A stretch of DNA of 10,257 nucleotides from Ectobacillus sp048976805 (GTDB lineage: Bacteria > Bacillota > Bacilli > Bacillales > Bacillaceae_G). The stretch is from contig JBHGUR010000011.1 of NCBI GenBank assembly GCA_048976805.1, forward strand, positions 1-10,257, written 5' to 3'. Positions 7,421 through 10,257 of the stretch are shown piece by piece. Under the pieces are notes generated by a model, which was not told the DNA's origin, did not search any database, and was given only the letters and a program-made list of their open reading frames with translations. The translations under genes and the position numbers were made by a program. Numbering within the stretch: the stretch's first letter is position 1; each line of letters starts with the position of its first letter.

Positions 7421-7464
7421 ATCCCCTCTATCCCGTCAAAAATGGGAAGTATGAGGGAGGGGAT
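7421..7464 (+). promoter_or_regulatory. Hairpin enclosing the ywmB ribosome binding site
   Basis: ATCCCCTC (7421-7428) pairs perfectly with GAGGGGAT (7457-7464), and TCCC (7431-7434) pairs with GGGA (7444-7447) above an internal loop. The ywmB Shine-Dalgarno sequence GGAGGGG (7456-7462) is therefore buried in the stem, 7 nt before the ATG. No T run follows, so it does not look like a terminator. It could lower ywmB translation or couple it to ribosomes leaving ywzB. The pairing is seen; the regulatory role is inferred. Confidence 0.5.
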
Positions 7465-7469
7465 TTAAC

Positions 7470-8183
7470 ATGAAAAAAACAATTCAAATATTGCTTGTAC
7501 TAAGTTTAGGGGTAATTGTATTTTTAATTGGCTATAAACACACAGAAGCAAAGCGGCCGCAGGAAAAGCTGGAGAAGATGGCGGAAGTCCTGCAGGCAAA
7601 CGGGGCAACAATCCAAGAGTGGGCATGGACTGCCAAAGGAGAAGAAGACTCAGTTCACGATATACATACATTTGAGCAGTTATTGGAGCAAATCGGCGCA
7701 AAAATAAACGTGGTCAATTGGAATGTAGAACAGTCTGCAGAAGGGTATAAAGCAACTGCTGAAAAAATTTTTCCGGATTACAAGGAAAGGCTTGTAGTAA
7801 CATGGACAAACGTAAATACTAAACATAAAACCTTCATTATATATGAGGCAAAAGGAACAAAATGGAGCGAAACCATTGTAAATAAAACCGATAAAATTTT
7901 TAGCCAAAAACCTACAATTTATACTTGTGTTCGAGCCGTTTTGAGTGATAAGATTGAAGGTGTTTTGCTGAATAAAGCAACGAAAATATTGAATGGTTTT
8001 GAGGCGAAGCCGGTGGAGGCTTTACAAGAAAGAGCATTTGTCACGGTTTCAGCATATACTGGAATGTGGAATGACGCTCTTGCTGTAAACAAAGAGAAAA
8101 TAAACGTGCAAGTCGCATTGAGAAATGCTGATAATAAGACAACTATTATGGTTGGCACACCGATAATTATGTCTGAATATTGA
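7470..8183 (+). CDS. ywmB: YwmB family exported protein (TATA-box-binding-like fold)
   Basis: A 237-residue protein of the YwmB family, named for a fold resembling the TATA-box-binding protein; the family has no proven DNA role and its function is unclear. The N-terminus is a signal peptide or anchor: MKKT, then a hydrophobic run to about residue 21, with a possible signal-peptidase site after HTEA (residue 27). The mature protein would thus act outside the cytoplasm. The family's N-terminal helix (LEKMAEVLQANGATIQEW) and its C-terminal ending (VGTPIIMSEY) are visible. The ATG at 7470 has GGAGGGG 7 nt upstream, within a hairpin. Much of the gene is AT-rich (two 60-base lines counted, 7801-7920, are about 30% GC) compared with the nuo genes. 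It sits 39 nt before murA with no terminator between, so cotranscription is likely. Confidence 0.88.
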   Translation: MKKTIQILLVLSLGVIVFLIGYKHTEAKRPQEKLEKMAEVLQANGATIQEWAWTAKGEEDSVHDIHTFEQLLEQIGAKINVVNWNVEQSAEGYKATAEKIFPDYKERLVVTWTNVNTKHKTFIIYEAKGTKWSETIVNKTDKIFSQKPTIYTCVRAVLSDKIEGVLLNKATKILNGFEAKPVEALQERAFVTVSAYTGMWNDALAVNKEKINVQVALRNADNKTTIMVGTPIIMSEY

Positions 8184-8222
8184 TAGATCGTATACAAAAT
8201 TCAGGACACGGAGGGGAATAAT

Positions 8223-9527
8223 TTGGAAAAGATCATCGTCCGTGGCGGGAAGCAGCTTAACGGCACCGTGCGTGTGGAAGGCGCGAAAAATGCTGTTTTG
8301 CCTGTGCTCGCTGCAGCTCTATTAGCGAGTGATGGAAAAAATGTTATCTGTGATGTACCAGTTCTTTCCGATGTATATACAATCAATGAAGTATTGCGTC
8401 ATTTAAATTGTGATGTCGTATTTGAAAATGGCCAAGTAGTGATTGATGCATCGAAGGAGCTGAATATTGAAGCGCCTTTTGAGTATGTAAGAAAAATGAG
8501 AGCGTCCGTTTTAGTAATGGGCCCTCTTTTAGCACGTAAAGGCCGCGCGAGAATCGCTCTTCCTGGAGGATGCGCAATCGGTTCGCGCCCGATCGACCAG
8601 CACTTAAAGGGCTTTGAAGCAATGGGCGCAAAGGTAAAGGTTGGCAACGGATTTGTAGAAGCGTATACTGATGGAAGATTGCACGGCGCGAAAATTTACT
8701 TAGACTTTCCGAGCGTAGGGGCAACGGAAAATATTATGTCCGCCGCTGTATTGGCAGAAGGAACAACAATCATCGAAAATGCCGCAAAAGAACCGGAAAT
8801 CGTCGACTTGGCAAACTTTCTGAACGGAATGGGGGCGAAGGTGCGCGGTGCAGGAACGGGTACAATTCGTATCGAAGGAGTTTCCAAATTATACGGAACG
8901 CGGCACAATATAATCCCTGACCGGATCGAGGCGGGAACATTCATGGTTGCCGCTGCCATTACAGGCGGGAACGTTCACATCGAAAACGCAGTGCCGGAGC
9001 ACTTGAGCCCAATCACTGCAAAGATGAAAGAAATGGGTGTTACGATTATCGAGGAAGAAGAAGGAATCCGCGTAATCGGGCGTGAAAAGCTGAAGGCTGT
9101 AGATATTAAAACAATGCCGCATCCGGGCTTCCCGACAGATATGCAATCGCAAATGATGGCGCTATTGCTGCAGGCGGAAGGCACAAGCATGATTACGGAA
9201 ACAGTATTTGAAAACCGCTTTATGCATGTGGAAGAATTCCGCCGCATGAATGCGGATATTAAAATTGAAGGCCGCTCTGTTATTATGAACGGGCCGTGCA
9301 AAATGCAAGGGGCGGAAGTAGCCGCGACAGACTTGCGCGCCGCTGCGGCATTGATTTTAGCCGGCCTTGTCTCCGAAGGGCATACCCGCGTAACAGAGTT
9401 GAAGCACCTTGACCGCGGTTACGTGAACTTCCACGGCAAACTGGCAGCGCTCGGCGCCGATATTGAACGTGTAAACGAACAAGTGGAAGAAATGATCGAG
9501 CAAAAGGTTACAGATCTTCACGCTTAA
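8223..9527 (+). CDS. murA: UDP-N-acetylglucosamine 1-carboxyvinyltransferase (MurA)
   Basis: MurA transfers enolpyruvate from phosphoenolpyruvate to UDP-GlcNAc, the first committed step of peptidoglycan synthesis, in the cytoplasm; it is the target of fosfomycin. The 434-residue protein has the EPSP-synthase-like double-domain fold. Visible active-site residues are K22-N23 in EGAKNAVLP, C117 in PGGCAIGSRP (the fosfomycin-reactive cysteine), D306 in PGFPTDMQSQ and R398 in DRGY. C117 predicts a fosfomycin-sensitive enzyme. The sequence follows B. subtilis MurAA closely, so this is the MurAA-type copy; Bacilli usually carry a second paralogue elsewhere. The start is TTG at 8223, with GGAGGGG (8210-8216) six nt upstream, and the protein begins MEKIIVRGGK as in relatives. 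A strong terminator follows. Confidence 0.98.
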   Translation: MEKIIVRGGKQLNGTVRVEGAKNAVLPVLAAALLASDGKNVICDVPVLSDVYTINEVLRHLNCDVVFENGQVVIDASKELNIEAPFEYVRKMRASVLVMGPLLARKGRARIALPGGCAIGSRPIDQHLKGFEAMGAKVKVGNGFVEAYTDGRLHGAKIYLDFPSVGATENIMSAAVLAEGTTIIENAAKEPEIVDLANFLNGMGAKVRGAGTGTIRIEGVSKLYGTRHNIIPDRIEAGTFMVAAAITGGNVHIENAVPEHLSPITAKMKEMGVTIIEEEEGIRVIGREKLKAVDIKTMPHPGFPTDMQSQMMALLLQAEGTSMITETVFENRFMHVEEFRRMNADIKIEGRSVIMNGPCKMQGAEVAATDLRAAAALILAGLVSEGHTRVTELKHLDRGYVNFHGKLAALGADIERVNEQVEEMIEQKVTDLHA

Positions 9528-9531
9528 TATA

Positions 9532-9580
9532 AATAGCTTCTATGCTTTTAGCGCTAAAAGGCATAGGAGCTATTTTTTTT
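9532..9580 (+). terminator. Intrinsic terminator after murA
   Basis: AATAGCTTCTATGC (9532-9545) pairs with GCATAGGAGCTATT (9561-9574), with one T·G wobble. The inner TTTTA (9546-9550) pairs with TAAAA (9555-9559) around the loop GCGC, with one bulged G (9560). This gives about 19 bp, followed by eight T residues (9573-9580). It starts 5 nt after the murA stop and separates murA from spoIID. Confidence 0.93.
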
Positions 9581-9639
9581 CAATCCATCATTCCGCAAGG
9601 TTCCAAAAGGGGATAAAACGCTGCTGGGCACCGCAGAAA

Positions 9640-9671
9640 CGCCTCTATGTATAACCGCTTCTATGCATAAC
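9640..9671. repeat. Tandem 16-base repeat
   Basis: CGCCTCTATGTATAAC (9640-9655) is followed directly by CGCTTCTATGCATAAC (9656-9671), 14 of 16 bases identical. The core GCTTCTATGC of the second unit also occurs at 9536-9545 in the left arm of the murA terminator. It may be a local duplication that drew on the terminator sequence. No function is evident. Confidence 0.6.
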
Positions 9672-9777
9672 TGGATGCTCTAGCCCCATTTAAAAAATAT
9701 TTTTCTATTAATGGTATAGTCAAAAAAGCAACAAAATATGCATACATGTTTCAATATTTAGAAAATATATATTCCGT

Positions 9778-9805
9778 TCTAAATGCTTGTCCCTTCCCAT
9801 ACATA
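9778..9805 (+). promoter_or_regulatory. Possible sigma-E promoter for spoIID
   Basis: spoIID is a mother-cell gene under sigma-E in B. subtilis. CATACATA at 9798-9805 resembles the sigma-E -10 (CATACA-T), but the -35 at the right distance (TCTAAAT, 9778-9784) matches only about four of seven positions. A second candidate is CATACATG at 9741-9748 with GTCAAAAA at 9719-9726, about 14 nt apart, also weak. From the sequence I cannot choose between them; the call rests mostly on what is known of the gene. Confidence 0.3.
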
Positions 9806-9829
9806 TAAAGTGAACGTTTTATTTGCGGA

Positions 9830-9878
9830 GCAGCCCCTTATTGGACCTCCTTGAATAGCTTGCTTATGAAGGGGCTGC
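9830..9878 (+). promoter_or_regulatory. Hairpin in spoIID leader with anti-Shine-Dalgarno loop
   Basis: GCAGCCCCTT (9830-9839) pairs perfectly with AAGGGGCTGC (9869-9878) around a 29-base loop. No T run follows, so it is not a standard terminator. The loop contains ACCTCCTT (9845-9852), whose CCTCC (9846-9850) is the exact complement of the spoIID ribosome binding site GGAGG (9919-9923). Loop-to-binding-site pairing could reduce translation. The stem is seen; the role is inferred. Confidence 0.5.
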
Positions 9879-9928
9879 ATGTTAAGACGGGATATGGAGA
9901 AAATCTACTTTTTGTAGCGGAGGAAAAC

Positions 9929-10257
9929 ATGAAAGCAACTAAACCGATTTTTGTTTCCGTTTCATCTTTAATCGCGTTAGTCATTGTCGTTCCGAGCTTG
10001 TTGGTGCTTCCGTTCCAGGGAAAAACGAAGGAGCCCCCGAAGCTGAATGAACAAGCGATAGAGACGCCCGCCCCGACAAAAGAGGCACAGGTTTCCTCAA
10101 AAAGCGCAGTGGAAGTAGCAGTGTACCGCTCGCAGCAAAAGAAAGTGGAAAATGTGAATATTGAGGAATACGTCACAGGCGTTGTAGCGGCTGAAATGCC
10201 GGCCGATTTTGAGTTGGAGGCGCTAAAGGCGCAAGCGTTAACGGCGCGCACCTTCGT
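9929..10257 (+). CDS. spoIID: Stage II sporulation protein D (SpoIID), N-terminal part
   Basis: SpoIID is a membrane-anchored lytic transglycosylase. With SpoIIM and SpoIIP it forms the complex that remodels peptidoglycan while the mother cell engulfs the forespore. The first 109 codons are present and the frame runs off the window. Visible are an N-terminal membrane segment (about residues 8-28), a proline/lysine-rich linker (29-60), and the start of the SpoIID domain (VEVAVYR, then NIEEYVTGVVAAEMPADF and ALKAQALTARTF). E89 in AAEMP corresponds to the glutamate reported as catalytic (E88 in B. anthracis SpoIID). The ATG at 9929 follows GCGGAGG (9917-9923) at 5 nt. The position after murA is conserved in Bacillus. 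Confidence 0.95.
   Translation, partial: MKATKPIFVSVSSLIALVIVVPSLLVLPFQGKTKEPPKLNEQAIETPAPTKEAQVSSKSAVEVAVYRSQQKKVENVNIEEYVTGVVAAEMPADFELEALKAQALTARTF

Larger units (their letters stand above)
9581..9928. other. Intergenic region upstream of spoIID
   Basis: About 350 bases with no gene on either strand that I can support. It holds a small CTGC/GCAG hairpin (9621-9636), a tandem 16-base repeat (9640-9671), a very AT-rich stretch (about 9688-9773), two CATACA motifs suggestive of sigma-E -10 elements (9741 and 9798), and a 10-bp hairpin (9830-9878) in the presumed spoIID leader. The terminator just before it and the promoter-like composition agree with spoIID being a separate transcription unit. 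Confidence 0.7.

Noticed and set aside
9581..9928. CRISPR array or attachment site in the murA-spoIID gap
   Set aside because: Only two diverged 16-base units are present, directly adjacent and without spacers; no integrase or cas gene is in the window.
9838..10251. 137-codon open frame on the - strand at the right edge
   Set aside because: It is antisense to spoIID and its leader; serine- and phenylalanine-rich with no recognisable domain, while the + strand reads as a clear SpoIID.

Overview
The window is a stretch of Bacillota chromosome, almost certainly from a member of the Bacillaceae. The reasons are the gene order (nuo operon, then ywzB, ywmB, murA, spoIID), the endospore gene spoIID, strong GGAGG-type ribosome binding sites, several GTG and TTG starts, and proteins that read like Bacillus/Geobacillus orthologues. 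Genus cannot be fixed from the sequence alone. All genes are on the + strand; the first and last are cut by the window edges.

Region 1 (1-6709) is the distal half of the operon for proton-pumping NADH-quinone oxidoreductase (complex I): the 3' end of nuoH, then nuoI, nuoJ, nuoK, nuoL, nuoM and nuoN. Genes overlap or nearly touch (ATGA overlaps at nuoI/nuoJ and nuoL/nuoM, 8-nt overlap at nuoJ/nuoK), as expected for one translationally coupled transcript. NuoH and NuoI form the quinone-site and iron-sulfur connection; NuoJ, K, L, M and N are the membrane pump. A 13-bp hairpin at 6678-6709 ends the operon.

Region 2 (6710-7168) has no convincing gene. It holds a GC-rich segment that could fold into a closed multi-branch structure (6849-6987), with a coding-like but startless frame across it. 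A long imperfect hairpin (7036-7133) follows; its 3' tail is duplicated just upstream (7003-7020). This hairpin looks like one of the structured intergenic repeats scattered in Bacillaceae genomes.

Region 3 (7169-9580) holds ywzB (DUF1146 membrane protein), ywmB (exported protein with a TATA-box-binding-like fold) and murA (first committed step of peptidoglycan synthesis), closed by a strong terminator. The ywmB ribosome binding site lies inside a predicted hairpin.

Region 4 (9581-10257) is an AT-rich regulatory region with a small tandem repeat, weak sigma-E promoter candidates and a 10-bp hairpin whose loop carries an anti-Shine-Dalgarno sequence. It is followed by the first 109 codons of spoIID, the lytic transglycosylase of engulfment. 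The window thus runs from respiration to cell-wall synthesis and spore-wall remodelling. The genes are ordinary and well known; the less usual material is in the non-coding stretches.
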